A stretch of 64,000 nt of DNA, from the NCBI RefSeq assembly GCF_014204935.1, contig NZ_JACHMJ010000001.1:2108001-2172000 (forward strand), given 5' to 3'. Positions 1 to 10,141 of this stretch are shown piece by piece. The stretch comes from Conyzicola lurida. Lineage in GTDB: Bacteria; Actinomycetota; Actinomycetes; Actinomycetales; Microbacteriaceae. Under the pieces are notes generated by a model that saw nothing but the letters and a program-made list of their open reading frames with translations, searched no databases and was not told the DNA's origin. Within the stretch, counting starts at the first letter, position 1, and the number at the start of each line of letters is the position of its first letter. Position numbers and translations under genes: made by a program.

Positions 1-86
1 GTGACGACGATCGTCGACACCCCCGCGGGTTGAGCCTGTCGAAACCCCTTCGCCGCGTGTCACCGCCGGGTGAAATACTGTCAGGC

Positions 87-2363
<2,277 letters not shown>

Positions 2364-2368
2364 CACGC

Positions 2369-2390
2369 GGGTTTCGACAGGCTCAACCCG
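2369..2390 (+). repeat. Dispersed intergenic repeat, single copy
   Basis: One copy of the window-wide repeat GTTTCGACAGGCTCAACCCG, placed between the convergent ends of the UvrA-like gene and the CitE-like gene. An opposite-strand copy lies at 28-48 near the window start. Confidence 0.85.
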
Positions 2391-2399
2391 CTAGCGGGC

Positions 2400-3263
2400 C
2401 TACGCCGGGTTCACCCCGAAGGCCTGCGCCAGCTTGTCGATCTTCTGCGCGCGGCCGAGGCGGGGCAGGTCGCTGCCGTCGCGGATGACGCGTCCGCGCG
2501 CCTCGAAGTCCGCGAGGAAGTCGCGCGCCCACGCCACGTCGCTCTGCGTGGGGCTGATGACCTCGTTGATCACGGGGGTCTGTTCGATGTCGAGGCAGAG
2601 CTTGCCGGTGAGGCCGAGCGCCACGGTCATCTGGCTCTGCTCGCGCAGGATCGGGTGGCTGCTGCCGACCGTCGGTCCGTCGATGGGGCCGGGCAGGTTG
2701 CCGATGCGGCTGGCGACGACGAGGCGCGACCGTGGGTAGGCCATGGCGAGGTTGTCCGCGCTGGTGCCGGTGTCGCGGCGGTAGTCGCCGCTGCCGAAGG
2801 CCAGACGGAACGTGCCGCGGGCACGCGCGATGGACACCGCTTCCTCGATGCCGAGGGCCGATTCGATGAGCGCCAGAACGGGCGTGTGGCCGCCGAGACG
2901 GTCGAAGGTCTCGGTCACGTCGGCGGGCGACTCGGTCTTGGCGAGCATTACGCCGCGCAGTCCGGGAACGCCGGACAGGGCGTCGACGTCGTCGCTCCAG
3001 AAGTCGGTGGTGTGGTCGTTGATGCGCACCCAGCCGCTGCCGCCGTCGGCGAGCCAGTCGACGACGTCGCCGCGGGCCGCGGGCTTCGCCTTGGGGTCGA
3101 CCGCGTCCTCGATGTCGAGCACGATCTGGTCGGCGCGCGACCGGGCGGCGACGTCGAACTGCGCGGTGTTGGTGGCCGAGACGAGCAGCCAGGACCGCGC
3201 GATTTCGGCGGGGATCGCGTCACGGTGGGCGGAGGACACTGGTGTGGTGGGCGTCGTTGACAT
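2400..3263 (-). CDS. HpcH/HpaI aldolase / citrate lyase beta-like (CitE-like) CoA-ester lyase
   Basis: A 287-residue TIM-barrel protein of the HpcH/HpaI family. Family hallmarks are the early segment VLDIEDAVDPKAK (metal-binding acidic residues) and a later LALIESALGIEEA strand-helix with the second acidic ligand. Members cleave or condense acyl-CoA substrates such as citryl-, malyl- or citramalyl-CoA using Mg2+. No alpha or gamma citrate lyase subunit genes are nearby, so a stand-alone CitE-like lyase is more likely than true citrate lyase; the substrate cannot be told from sequence. The ATG at 3263 is preceded by TACGCT about 7 nt upstream, fitting a leaderless mRNA. It runs convergently with the UvrA-like gene. 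Confidence 0.85.
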   Translation of the reverse strand: MSTTPTTPVSSAHRDAIPAEIARSWLLVSATNTAQFDVAARSRADQIVLDIEDAVDPKAKPAARGDVVDWLADGGSGWVRINDHTTDFWSDDVDALSGVPGLRGVMLAKTESPADVTETFDRLGGHTPVLALIESALGIEEAVSIARARGTFRLAFGSGDYRRDTGTSADNLAMAYPRSRLVVASRIGNLPGPIDGPTVGSSHPILREQSQMTVALGLTGKLCLDIEQTPVINEVISPTQSDVAWARDFLADFEARGRVIRDGSDLPRLGRAQKIDKLAQAFGVNPA

Positions 3264-3287
3264 CCCTGCCAGCGTACCGTGCCCCGC

Positions 3288-3875
3288 CTAGATGCTGGCC
3301 TTCCGGTCGGTCCGGTACTCGATGTCGACGAGCCCGGCGTCGTAACTGCCGGTGCGCACGAGCGTGAGGCCGGCATCGGTGTACCCGTCCGGGAACACCC
3401 CGCGGCCGCGACCGAGCACGCGCGGCACGATGACCAGGCGCACGACGTCGACGAGCCCCTCCCGGAAGAGCGTGTCGGTCAGAGTGAGACTGCCCCAGAC
3501 GATGATGTCGCCGGCGAGGTCGGCCTTGAGCCGGCGGACGGCGTCGGCCGCGCCATCCGCCAGCACCAAGGCCGGTTCGAACTCGCCCCACGGCGCTTCC
3601 TCGAGGGTGCTCGACACCACGATCTTGGGCAGTTCGTTGATGCGTGGTGCGAGCACCTCGGGGTCGGAGTCGGTCGTCGGCCAGAACGCCGCGAACATGC
3701 GGTAGGTGTTCGCGCCGAGCAGGATCGTGTCGACGCCTTTCAGCCGCTCCAGCGTCTCCTGGTCGAGCTGGAAGGTGGCATTCGGGCTGGTGTCGTCGAA
3801 GAGCGCGAACTCGCCGCTCTCGTCGCCGGCAAACCCGTCGGCGCTCACGAACTGGTGGACGATCAACTCCCCCAT
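3288..3875 (-). CDS. Dihydrofolate-reductase-family protein (RibD C-terminal domain type)
   Basis: A 195-residue protein of the RibD_C / bacterial DHFR-like family. It begins MGELIVHQFVSADGF, has the conserved LLGANTYRMFAAFWP segment in the first third, and a nucleotide-binding-like IIVWGSLTLTDTLF stretch past the middle. Relatives are small NADPH-binding reductases, mostly uncharacterised and not the folate enzyme. The ATG at 3875 lies two bases after the stop of the upstream alpha/beta hydrolase gene, so the two form an operon. An in-frame extension to 4826 would overlap that hydrolase and is rejected. Confidence 0.85.
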   Translation of the reverse strand: MGELIVHQFVSADGFAGDESGEFALFDDTSPNATFQLDQETLERLKGVDTILLGANTYRMFAAFWPTTDSDPEVLAPRINELPKIVVSSTLEEAPWGEFEPALVLADGAADAVRRLKADLAGDIIVWGSLTLTDTLFREGLVDVVRLVIVPRVLGRGRGVFPDGYTDAGLTLVRTGSYDAGLVDIEYRTDRKASI

Positions 3876-3877
3876 CG

Positions 3878-4606
3878 TTACGCCGGGACCGCGTTCTTCG
3901 CGGCGTCGACGATGAGCTTGGCGACGGCCTCCGGGTGGCTGATCATCGCCACGTGCGAGCTCTCGATCTCGACCGCGTGGCCGCCGGCTCGCTCTGCCAT
4001 CACCCTGTGCGCCTCCGGCGGGATGGTGCGGTCGTCGGAGCCGATGAGGAACCAGCTGGGGATGGTTTTCCAGGCCGGGACGCCGGAGGGGGTGCCGAGG
4101 GTGTTGAGCGCGGCGGGCCTCTGAGCGGCGCCCATCGCCGCGGCATCCTCGTCGGTCAGATCGTCGCAGAACAGTTCTTTGAAGTAGTCGGGGTCGATGT
4201 AGCCGTCGCCGTCTCCCTCCGCGGCGCCGGGATACGGACGCACCAGCGTGTGCTCGCCCAGTGCCGAATAGCCGCCGCCGAGCCCGATGGCGCCGAGCAC
4301 CGGCTCGCCCTCGTCGAGCGCGAAGCCGCAGATGTAGACGAGGGCCGAGACCGCTGCGACGTCCGTTGCCGCGTTGGTGATGACCGCGCCGCCGTACGAG
4401 TGGCCGACGAGCACGATAGGGCCGTCGATCGTCGAGAGCACGGTGCGCACGTAGTCGGCGTCGCCGTGAAGCGAGCGCAGCGGGTTCGCCGGGGCGAGAA
4501 CGGAGTAGCCGTCGCGCTGCAGGATCTTGATCACACCGGTCCACCCGGAGGCGTCGGCAAAAGCGCCGTGCACGAGCACGACGGTGGGCTTCGATTCGGA
4601 ATTCAC
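3878..4606 (-). CDS. Alpha/beta hydrolase (EstC/salicylate-esterase-like)
   Basis: A 242-residue cytoplasmic alpha/beta hydrolase. The oxyanion-hole loop is LVHGAFADASGW near the N-terminus, the nucleophile elbow is VGHSYGG near residue 97, and the C-terminal histidine sits in ESSHVAMISHPEAV. The layout matches the small esterases that often accompany stress-induced reductases. It starts with GTG at 4606 behind a GAGAGG ribosome-binding site and is cotranscribed with the DHFR-like gene 2 bp downstream. It resembles the other esterase at 55375 in motif spacing. The natural substrate is unknown. Confidence 0.88.
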   Translation of the reverse strand: MNSESKPTVVLVHGAFADASGWTGVIKILQRDGYSVLAPANPLRSLHGDADYVRTVLSTIDGPIVLVGHSYGGAVITNAATDVAAVSALVYICGFALDEGEPVLGAIGLGGGYSALGEHTLVRPYPGAAEGDGDGYIDPDYFKELFCDDLTDEDAAAMGAAQRPAALNTLGTPSGVPAWKTIPSWFLIGSDDRTIPPEAHRVMAERAGGHAVEIESSHVAMISHPEAVAKLIVDAAKNAVPA

Positions 4607-4838
4607 GGGTATACCTCTCGATCAGAACGGATAGATGCCCACAACGTAGCGACCGGCCGGAACGCAGGGGAACATCTTGTGCGACACCCGGCTCTCCACC
4701 CCGAAAATGCTTCGTCTTATCCGGAGCCGGTGCCAGCATGGTGAAGGAAAGGAAAACGATGAGGGGGTAGGGGCTCATCGAGGTGCGGCCGTCGGTGATC
4801 ACGTTCTCGGACGGGCAGTGGCGCAATACGCGGTGAGG

Positions 4839-4866
4839 TGTCGATCGGGGGCTGACTCCATCGTCA
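4839..4866 (+). promoter_or_regulatory. Putative ECF42-type promoter (TGTCGA - 17 nt - CGTC)
   Basis: TGTCGA at 4839-4844 and CGTC at 4862-4865, separated by 17 nt, lie about 37 nt upstream of the DGPF gene. This matches the signature I recall for ECF42 sigma factors (TGTCGA in the -35 region, CGA/TC in the -10 region), whose targets are DGPF genes like the next one. The region 4607-4902 has no other gene I can support. Confidence 0.55.
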
Positions 4867-4902
4867 TAGGAGTGTCACCATCAACCATCGAAAGGACACA
4901 CC

Positions 4903-5280
4903 ATGCAGTACTCGCTCCTTCTCCACGCACCCGAGCCCGGCGACGCCGACGTCTCGCCCGAGCAGATGGCGTCGTTCCAGACAGCGTTCGACCTCTACGC
5001 CAAGTCGCTCGAGAGCGCCGGGGTGCTCGTCGCGGTCGACATCCTCCAGCCGTCGTCGGCGTCGACGACCGTCACCCTGCGCGACGGCAACCCGCGGGTG
5101 CAGGACGGCCCGTTCGCCGCGAGCCGCGAGCAGCTGGCCGGCTCCTTCGTGGTCGACGTGCCCGATCTCGACGCCGCCATCGCCTGGGCCGAGAAGAACC
5201 CCGGCGCGCAGTACGGCGTGATCGAGATCCGCCCGTCGGCGATCGTCTACCGCGGCGGCGAGTGGATCACGACGCGGTGA
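4903..5280 (+). CDS. YciI-like DGPF-domain protein
   Basis: A 125-residue protein of the YCII/DGPF family. The family name motif is visible as VQDGPFAASREQLAGSF around residues 66-82, and the C-terminus IEIRPSAIV is also typical. Family members have a ferredoxin-like dimeric fold; DGPF proteins next to ECF42 sigma factors are their usual regulon members, with unclear biochemical role. The ATG at 4903 has an AAAGGA ribosome-binding site. Its TGA overlaps the GTG start of the sigma factor gene by 4 bp, implying translational coupling, and a matching ECF42 promoter motif lies upstream. Confidence 0.92.
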   Translation: MQYSLLLHAPEPGDADVSPEQMASFQTAFDLYAKSLESAGVLVAVDILQPSSASTTVTLRDGNPRVQDGPFAASREQLAGSFVVDVPDLDAAIAWAEKNPGAQYGVIEIRPSAIVYRGGEWITTR

Positions 5281-6482
5281 CCGCGCGGGCGCGGACCGAA
5301 CGAGTGGCCCGCGCCTCGTACGGACGCCTGCTCGCGATCGTCGCTGCGGAGACGCGCGACATCCCCCGTGCCGAAGACGCCCTCGCCGACGCGTTCGAAC
5401 GCGCGATCGCGGTGTGGCCGGCCCGCGGCATCCCGGACTACCCGGAGGCGTGGCTCGTGTCGGTGGCCCGCAACCGGCACCGCGACACGGTGAGATCGGC
5501 GGCGAACCGGGTGACCGCTCCGCTCGACGCCGACGTCGCGGTGCTCGACATCGTCGACCTCGACGCGATCCCCGACAAGCGGCTCGAGCTCATGTTCGTC
5601 TGCGCGCATCCGGCGATCGACACCGCCGTGCGCGCCCCGCTCATGCTGCAGACGGTGCTCGGGCTCGAGTCGGCGAAGATCGCGCGCGCGTTCGCCGTGC
5701 CCGAACCAGCGATGGCGCAGCGGCTCGTACGGGCCAAGCGGCGTATCCGCGACGCGGGAGTGCCGTTCGTGGTGCCGCTGCTCAGCGACATGCCGGCGCG
5801 GCTGCCGGCCGTGCTCGAAGCGGTCTACGGCGCCTACGCGATCGAATGGCAGCTCGTGTCGGGTCCGACCGTGCGCGAGTCGCTGGCCGCCGAAGCGCTC
5901 TACCTGGCGACGACGCTCGCCGCCCTTCTGCCCACGGAAGCCGAGGCCTCCGGGCTCGCGGCGCTCCTCGCCTTCTCGATCGCGCGCGCGGACGCCCGCG
6001 TCGCGCCCGACGGCTGCCTCGTGCCGCTCGCCGAGCAGGACCGGTCACTGTGGGATGCCGACCTGGTGCGGCAAGGCGAGGCCCTGTTGCGACGAGCGCA
6101 CTCCCTCGGCGCGATCGGGCGGTTCCAGCTCGAGGCGGCGATCCAGTCCGCGTATTCGGCGCCGGCCGGCCCCGATCTGCCAGCGCTGCTCGCCCTGCAC
6201 GAGGCACTCGTGCGCATCGCCCCCACACTCGGCGCGCGCGTGGCCCGTGCCGCCCTGGTCGGCGAGGTACACGGCGCCGCCGCCGGACTGGAATCGCTCG
6301 ACACCGTCGACGCACCCCGTTTCCAACCCGCGTGGGCGACACGCGCGCATCTGCTCGCCGGCACAGGCCAGACGGATGCCGCGGCCGACGCCTACACGAA
6401 GGCGATCTCCCTCACCACCGACGGGCCCTCGCGGCTCTACCTCGAGCGTCGGCTGGCGGCCCTCACACCGACAGGTCGCTGA
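5277..6482 (+). CDS. ECF sigma factor of the ECF42 (DGPF-linked, TPR-tailed) type
   Basis: A 401-residue RNA polymerase sigma factor. The sigma-2 region lies near residues 15-85 (DALADAFERAIAVWPARG) and the sigma-4 HTH around 115-165 (LGLESAKIARAFAVPEPAMAQRL). A long C-terminal helical region of about 220 residues follows, ending in tetratricopeptide-like helices (TDAAADAYTKAISLTTD). This architecture, and the coupled DGPF gene directly upstream, define the ECF42 group, in which the C-terminal extension is thought to act instead of an anti-sigma factor. GTG at 5277 overlaps the upstream stop (GTGA). An in-frame extension to 4677 is rejected because it would cross the DGPF gene. The 3' end overlaps the convergent EEP gene by 20 bp. 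Confidence 0.9.
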   Translation: MTARARTERVARASYGRLLAIVAAETRDIPRAEDALADAFERAIAVWPARGIPDYPEAWLVSVARNRHRDTVRSAANRVTAPLDADVAVLDIVDLDAIPDKRLELMFVCAHPAIDTAVRAPLMLQTVLGLESAKIARAFAVPEPAMAQRLVRAKRRIRDAGVPFVVPLLSDMPARLPAVLEAVYGAYAIEWQLVSGPTVRESLAAEALYLATTLAALLPTEAEASGLAALLAFSIARADARVAPDGCLVPLAEQDRSLWDADLVRQGEALLRRAHSLGAIGRFQLEAAIQSAYSAPAGPDLPALLALHEALVRIAPTLGARVARAALVGEVHGAAAGLESLDTVDAPRFQPAWATRAHLLAGTGQTDAAADAYTKAISLTTDGPSRLYLERRLAALTPTGR

Positions 6483-7275
6483 CCACGAGGTAGTGGTCGC
6501 TCGGCGGCAGCCCGTCGACCTCGTCGCGCACGATCCAGGAGGAGATTACGCCGACGGGGTGCTCGGGGTCGCCGGGGCGCGCGAGCACGTGGTCGATGCG
6601 CCGGTTGTACTGCAGTTCGGCCTCCGCCGCCGCGAAGCGATTGGTCTCGCTGTAGGTGCGCGGGTCGGCGGTGTAGTCGTTCGCCTCGCCCCAGGTGTCG
6701 AGCAGGGTCTCGCGCAACCGGGCCATGTCGGGCCAGGTGAAGTCGGCGTTGAGGTCGGCAAGTAGCAGCACGGGCAGCCGGCCGTTGAACGCCGGGCCGC
6801 TGACGATCTCGCCGAGGGTCACGACCTGGGCGGCGTGTTCCCCCATGCGGTCGGGCTCCCAGCTGGTGACGCCGACGACGACGTTGAGCGGACCGAGCGG
6901 GTGGGCGATGGTGGCGAGCAGCGCGACGAGACCGCGGTCGGTCGACGGCATCGGGTGGGCTTCGACCGAGGTGATCGGCCAGCGACTGAGCAGCCCCAGC
7001 CCCATGCGCACCCCGAACTGGTCGTCGCTCTCGAGCGGAAGGGGCGTCGGCGGCAGGCCCGGCTCGACGTACGCGGCGTACATGCCGAGCTCGGCGCCGA
7101 GCGTCTCGGCCTGGTTGCGCCCGGCGATCGCCCAGACCTCCTGCAGGCCGACGACGTCGGGCCGCCACTCCTCGAGAGTCGCGATGATGCCGCGTTCGCG
7201 GGCGTGCCACTGCTCCCCGAAGATCCACCACACGTTCCACGTCGCGGCCCTGATGACCGCCTGCTCGCCGTCCAT
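6463..7275 (-). CDS. Endonuclease/exonuclease/phosphatase-family metal-dependent hydrolase
   Basis: A 270-residue protein of the EEP (DNase I-like) fold. Visible motifs are RAATWNVWW (Asn of the first metal site), VVGLQEVW (catalytic Glu), LLLADLNADF (Asp-x-Asn) and, at the C-terminus, LPPSDHYLVVSDL (Asp-His). No signal peptide or membrane segment is seen. The family contains DNA repair nucleases, sphingomyelinases and phosphoesterases; nothing here picks one. The ATG at 7275 (MDGEQAVIRAATWN) places the first catalytic strand at the N-terminus as usual; an extension to 7548 lacks family sequence and overlaps the next gene. Confidence 0.85.
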   Translation of the reverse strand: MDGEQAVIRAATWNVWWIFGEQWHARERGIIATLEEWRPDVVGLQEVWAIAGRNQAETLGAELGMYAAYVEPGLPPTPLPLESDDQFGVRMGLGLLSRWPITSVEAHPMPSTDRGLVALLATIAHPLGPLNVVVGVTSWEPDRMGEHAAQVVTLGEIVSGPAFNGRLPVLLLADLNADFTWPDMARLRETLLDTWGEANDYTADPRTYSETNRFAAAEAELQYNRRIDHVLARPGDPEHPVGVISSWIVRDEVDGLPPSDHYLVVSDLSV

Positions 7276-7314
7276 CGACTGATAGTAAGTACCCCGATCC
7301 GGCGAAACGAGGGG

Positions 7315-7342
7315 TTGCACCGCTTCCGTAGCGACGTAGCGT
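7315..7342 (+). promoter_or_regulatory. Promoter of the DUF2945 gene, apparently leaderless
   Basis: TTGCAC at 7315-7320 and TAGCGT at 7337-7342 are separated by 16 nt. Only six bases separate the -10 box from the ATG at 7349, so transcription probably starts at or next to the start codon. Confidence 0.55.
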
Positions 7343-7348
7343 GAGGGC

Positions 7349-7561
7349 ATGACTAATCTCGAAACCGGCGACCGCGTCAGCTGGAACACCTCGCAGGGCC
7401 GCACGCTCGGAACGATCATCGAGCGCAAGACGCGCGACTTCGAGTTCGCCGGGCAACACTTCACCGCGTCATCCGACGAACCGTCCTTCCTGGTCGAGTC
7501 GGAGAAGACCGGGGCGCACGCGGCGCACAAAGGATCGGCTCTGCGCAAACTGAAGTCGTAG
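7349..7561 (+). CDS. DUF2945 (hypervirulence-associated TUDOR-type) small protein
   Basis: A 70-residue basic protein matching DUF2945. It opens with GDRVSWNTSQGRTLGTIIER, an SH3/Tudor-like first hairpin, and ends HAAHKGSALRKLKS, the usual lysine-rich tail. Function in bacteria is not established; the fold suggests ligand or nucleic-acid contact. It is divergent from the EEP gene and 20 bp upstream of a hydrolase, so the two may be cotranscribed. Confidence 0.88.
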   Translation: MTNLETGDRVSWNTSQGRTLGTIIERKTRDFEFAGQHFTASSDEPSFLVESEKTGAHAAHKGSALRKLKS

Positions 7562-7581
7562 CTGCTGGTTCAATAGGGGGG

Positions 7582-8364
7582 ATGCTTACTCCTCCCGTCC
7601 CGCCCGCGCGCGCGGTCATCTCCCCCGACAACACCAAGATCGCCACCTACGAGTTCGGCGACCCCGAGGCGCCCACCGCGTTCCTCGTGCACGGTTTCGC
7701 GTCGAGCGCGCTGCTCAACTGGCACGCGACCGGCTGGGTTCGCGATCTGACCCGGGCGGGCTTCCACGTGATCGCGATCGATCAACGCGGGCACGGAGCG
7801 AGCGACAAGCCGCGGCATCCGGGCGCCTATTCGATGGAGTCGCTCGTCGGCGACGTGCTCTCGGTTCTCGACACGTTTATGCTCGACGAGGTCGCCTACG
7901 TGGGCTATTCGCTCGGCGCGCGTGTCGGCTGGGAGGCTACACGCGAGCTGCCCGAGCGCATCTCTCGTGCGGTGCTCGGGGGCATTCCGGACGGGGATCC
8001 GCTGACGCGGTTCCGCACCGACGAGGCGCGCGCGCACATCGAGCATGGACACGAGGTCACCGACCGGCTGACCCAGGCGTACCTGCAGATGGCGGGCGGA
8101 ATCGAGGGCAACGACCTGACCGCGCTCGTCGCGCTGGTCGAGGGCATGCGCGGCGGCCCGCAGCCCGGGCCGGACAACGCGCCGACCCAGCCGCTGCTGT
8201 TCGCGACGGGCAGCGAGGATTCGATCCTGCCGAAGTCACGGGCGCTCGCGGAGGCGGCACACGGCGAGTTCTTCGAGATCCCGGGGCGCAACCACTTCAA
8301 CGCGCCGACGTCGCGGGCGTTCCGAGATGCGGCGCTGGCCTTCCTGTCGGCCCCCGCGGGTTGA
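7582..8364 (+). CDS. Alpha/beta hydrolase
   Basis: A 260-residue alpha/beta hydrolase. The oxyanion loop is FLVHGFASSALLNW, the strand-3 DQRGHGASDKP motif is typical of epoxide-hydrolase and haloperoxidase relatives, the nucleophile elbow is VGYSLGARV near residue 112, and the C-terminal histidine is in PGRNHFNAP. Such proteins hydrolyse esters or lactones in the cytoplasm; the substrate is unknown. The ATG at 7582 follows a GGGGGG run and a CAATAG box, so it may also be transcribed from its own start. It ends just before a degenerate repeat copy (8357-8372). Confidence 0.88.
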   Translation: MLTPPVPPARAVISPDNTKIATYEFGDPEAPTAFLVHGFASSALLNWHATGWVRDLTRAGFHVIAIDQRGHGASDKPRHPGAYSMESLVGDVLSVLDTFMLDEVAYVGYSLGARVGWEATRELPERISRAVLGGIPDGDPLTRFRTDEARAHIEHGHEVTDRLTQAYLQMAGGIEGNDLTALVALVEGMRGGPQPGPDNAPTQPLLFATGSEDSILPKSRALAEAAHGEFFEIPGRNHFNAPTSRAFRDAALAFLSAPAG

Positions 8365-8451
8365 GCCTGCGCGGTGGAGCTATGGGAATCGCGCCAGCGA
8401 TTCCGCGACCCCAGCGCCGAGGGAGCCTGCGACCGAGGGATTGGAAACTCC

Positions 8452-8760
8452 CTACTGTTCCTTCAACACCTCGTCCACGTCGTACAGCGCGAACCACTTC
8501 TCTGCCGCGACCCGCGCCGCCGGCGTGAGCACCGTGAACGTCCGCGGCTTGACTCCGCGCTCGAGCAGGACGCGCTCGAGGTAGTCCCGCACGAGCCACA
8601 CGTCGACCGGGTCGGCCCCGGTCACGCCGAGAACTCCCTCGATGCGGTCGTCGTCCAGCCCGAGCGCCCGCTCCAGATCCGCGACGCCTAGCCCGGCGAG
8701 CTCGAGGTTGGCGTGCAGCTCTTCGCTGGTGGCCGCGCGTTCGCGCTTGTTCAGTGACAT
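8452..8760 (-). CDS. DUF2316 family protein
   Basis: A 102-residue protein matching DUF2316. An N-terminal helical part resembles a helix-turn-helix (EELHANLELAGLGVADLERALGL) and is followed by the family segment PVDVWLVRDYLERVLLERG and the end AEKWFALYDVDEV. A DNA-binding role is plausible but unproven. The ATG at 8760 begins MSLNKRERA; a longer frame to 8874 has no homologous look. The 87 bases between this gene and the hydrolase hold only a degenerate repeat copy. Confidence 0.85.
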   Translation of the reverse strand: MSLNKRERAATSEELHANLELAGLGVADLERALGLDDDRIEGVLGVTGADPVDVWLVRDYLERVLLERGVKPRTFTVLTPAARVAAEKWFALYDVDEVLKEQ

Positions 8761-8947
8761 GGCTCCATTCTCGCCGCTCGTGCCGGGCCGCAACTTGCGC
8801 CATATCGACCTACGAAGCGACCCATAGGTCGATGTGACCCAATTCGAGAGCGAGGATGCCGCGGCCGACGGCATCGTAGGCCTGCGTCATCCGGCTCACC
8901 ACGTCCAGCCCTCGCCACGGTGCGTGCCCGCCCGGCATACTCGGCTC

Positions 8948-9289
8948 ATGCTGACTATCGGATCCATCGTCTGGGGCGCCCTCGACATCCCGCGCGCGGT
9001 CGCGTTCTGGACCGCCGCGCTCGACTACGTGCCCCGCGACGAGGTCGAGGACGACTGGGCGACGCTCGCACCCCGGGTCGGCACGGGCACACGCCTGTCG
9101 CTCATGCTCGTCACCTCGGACAAGCCCGCCCGCCACCACCTCGACCTCTTCGCCGACGACCAGGACGCCGAGGTCGAGCGGCTCGTCGGGCTGGGCGCGA
9201 CGACCGTCGACTGGGACTACCCCGACCTCGCCGACTACATCGTGCTCGAAGACACCGAGGGCAACCGGTTCTGCGTCGTGCAGTCGTAG
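8948..9289 (+). CDS. VOC (glyoxalase/bleomycin-resistance) family protein
   Basis: A 113-residue single VOC domain with the beta-alpha-beta-beta-beta pattern: GALDIPRAVAFWTAALDYVP at the start, HHLDLFADDQDAEVERLVGLGA in the middle and IVLEDTEGNRFCVVQ at the end. The metal-ligand His and Glu positions seem present (HHLDLF and EGNRFCV). Substrate unknown; relatives bind small metabolites or antibiotics. The ATG at 8948 is preceded by CATACT and six bases, so it may be leaderless. Its stop overlaps the start of the coiled-coil gene (TAGTG). Confidence 0.88.
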   Translation: MLTIGSIVWGALDIPRAVAFWTAALDYVPRDEVEDDWATLAPRVGTGTRLSLMLVTSDKPARHHLDLFADDQDAEVERLVGLGATTVDWDYPDLADYIVLEDTEGNRFCVVQS

Positions 9290-10077
9290 TGCCGACCATC
9301 GAGGACATCGCCGACGAACTGCTGGCCCTGACACCGGCCGAGTTCACCGCCGCCCGCAACGCCCGCGCGAAGCAGCTCGGCGGCGAGCTGGGAGCGGCGG
9401 TGAAGGCGTTGCCCCGCCCCTCGGCCGGTGCGTGGGCGACGAACCTGCTCGCGCGTGCGAAGTCCGACGAACTCGCGCAGCTCTTCGCGCTCGGAGATGC
9501 CTTGCGCGACGCGCAGTCCGAGGCCGACCGCGACACCCTCGCCGATCTCACGCGTCAGCGGCGGGCGCTCGTCTCAGCGCTCGCGAAGCTGGCCGCGGGT
9601 CTCGCCGACGACGCCGGACACGCGGTCAACGCGACCGCGGTCGCCGAGGTCGAACGCACGCTGCAGGCCGGAATGACCGATCCCGCGGCCGCCGCGGCCA
9701 TCTCGTCCGGGCGGCTGCTGCGCGGGCTCTCCGGGGACGGTCTCGACGCCGTCGACCTCGACGACGCAGTCGCCGGCCAGCCGGCGAGGGCGCGCGCCGT
9801 GGTCACGAGCATCGAGTCGAAGCGGGCCGTCAAAGCGGCGGAGGTCGCGGTGGCCGAGGCGAAGTCGGCATTAGAAGATGCAGACCGGATGTCGCAGGAC
9901 GCGGGTCGCGCGAAGGAGGCCTTGGCGCTCGAGCGTCAGGAACTGCGCGAGCACCTCGCCGAGGTCGAGGCCGAGCTAACCGACGCGGCGCGTGCCGTGG
10001 AGGCGGCGGACCGCGACCGCGCGAAGGCGGCGCGAGCACTCGACGAGGCCGAGGAGGCCCGGGCCGCCCTCGACTGA
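9289..10077 (+). CDS. Conserved hypothetical protein with C-terminal coiled coil
   Basis: A 262-residue protein I cannot assign. The N-terminal half is globular-looking (TPAEFTAARNARAKQLGGEL, then RPSAGAWATNLLAR). The C-terminal about 100 residues are Ala/Glu/Arg-rich with heptad character, predicting a long coiled coil. There is no signal peptide or membrane segment. It starts with GTG at 9289, sharing one base with the VOC stop codon (TAGTG), so the two are translationally coupled. I have the impression that similar proteins exist in other actinobacteria, but the function is unknown. Confidence 0.75.
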   Translation: MPTIEDIADELLALTPAEFTAARNARAKQLGGELGAAVKALPRPSAGAWATNLLARAKSDELAQLFALGDALRDAQSEADRDTLADLTRQRRALVSALAKLAAGLADDAGHAVNATAVAEVERTLQAGMTDPAAAAAISSGRLLRGLSGDGLDAVDLDDAVAGQPARARAVVTSIESKRAVKAAEVAVAEAKSALEDADRMSQDAGRAKEALALERQELREHLAEVEAELTDAARAVEAADRDRAKAARALDEAEEARAALD

Positions 10078-10082
10078 AGCGG

Positions 10083-10135
10083 ACTGAGCCTGTCGAAATC
10101 CCCTGGGTAGAAGGGTTTCGACAGGCTCAACCCGC
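10083..10135. repeat. Inverted pair of the dispersed repeat
   Basis: ACTGAGCCTGTCGAAATCCC at 10083-10102 and GGGTTTCGACAGGCTCAACC at 10113-10132 form a near-perfect hairpin between two convergent genes. It may act as a bidirectional terminator, though no T-run follows. Confidence 0.8.
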
Positions 10136-10141
10136 GATGGC

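Noticed and set aside
30-86. TTG start at 30 for the UvrA-like protein (MSLSKP...)
   Set aside because: The TTG belongs to a reverse copy of the dispersed repeat; the same false MSLSKP start appears at other repeat copies.
4677-5276. N-terminal extension of the sigma factor frame upstream of GTG 5277
   Set aside because: It overlaps the whole DGPF gene and has Arg-rich shadow composition; sigma region 2 begins just after 5277.
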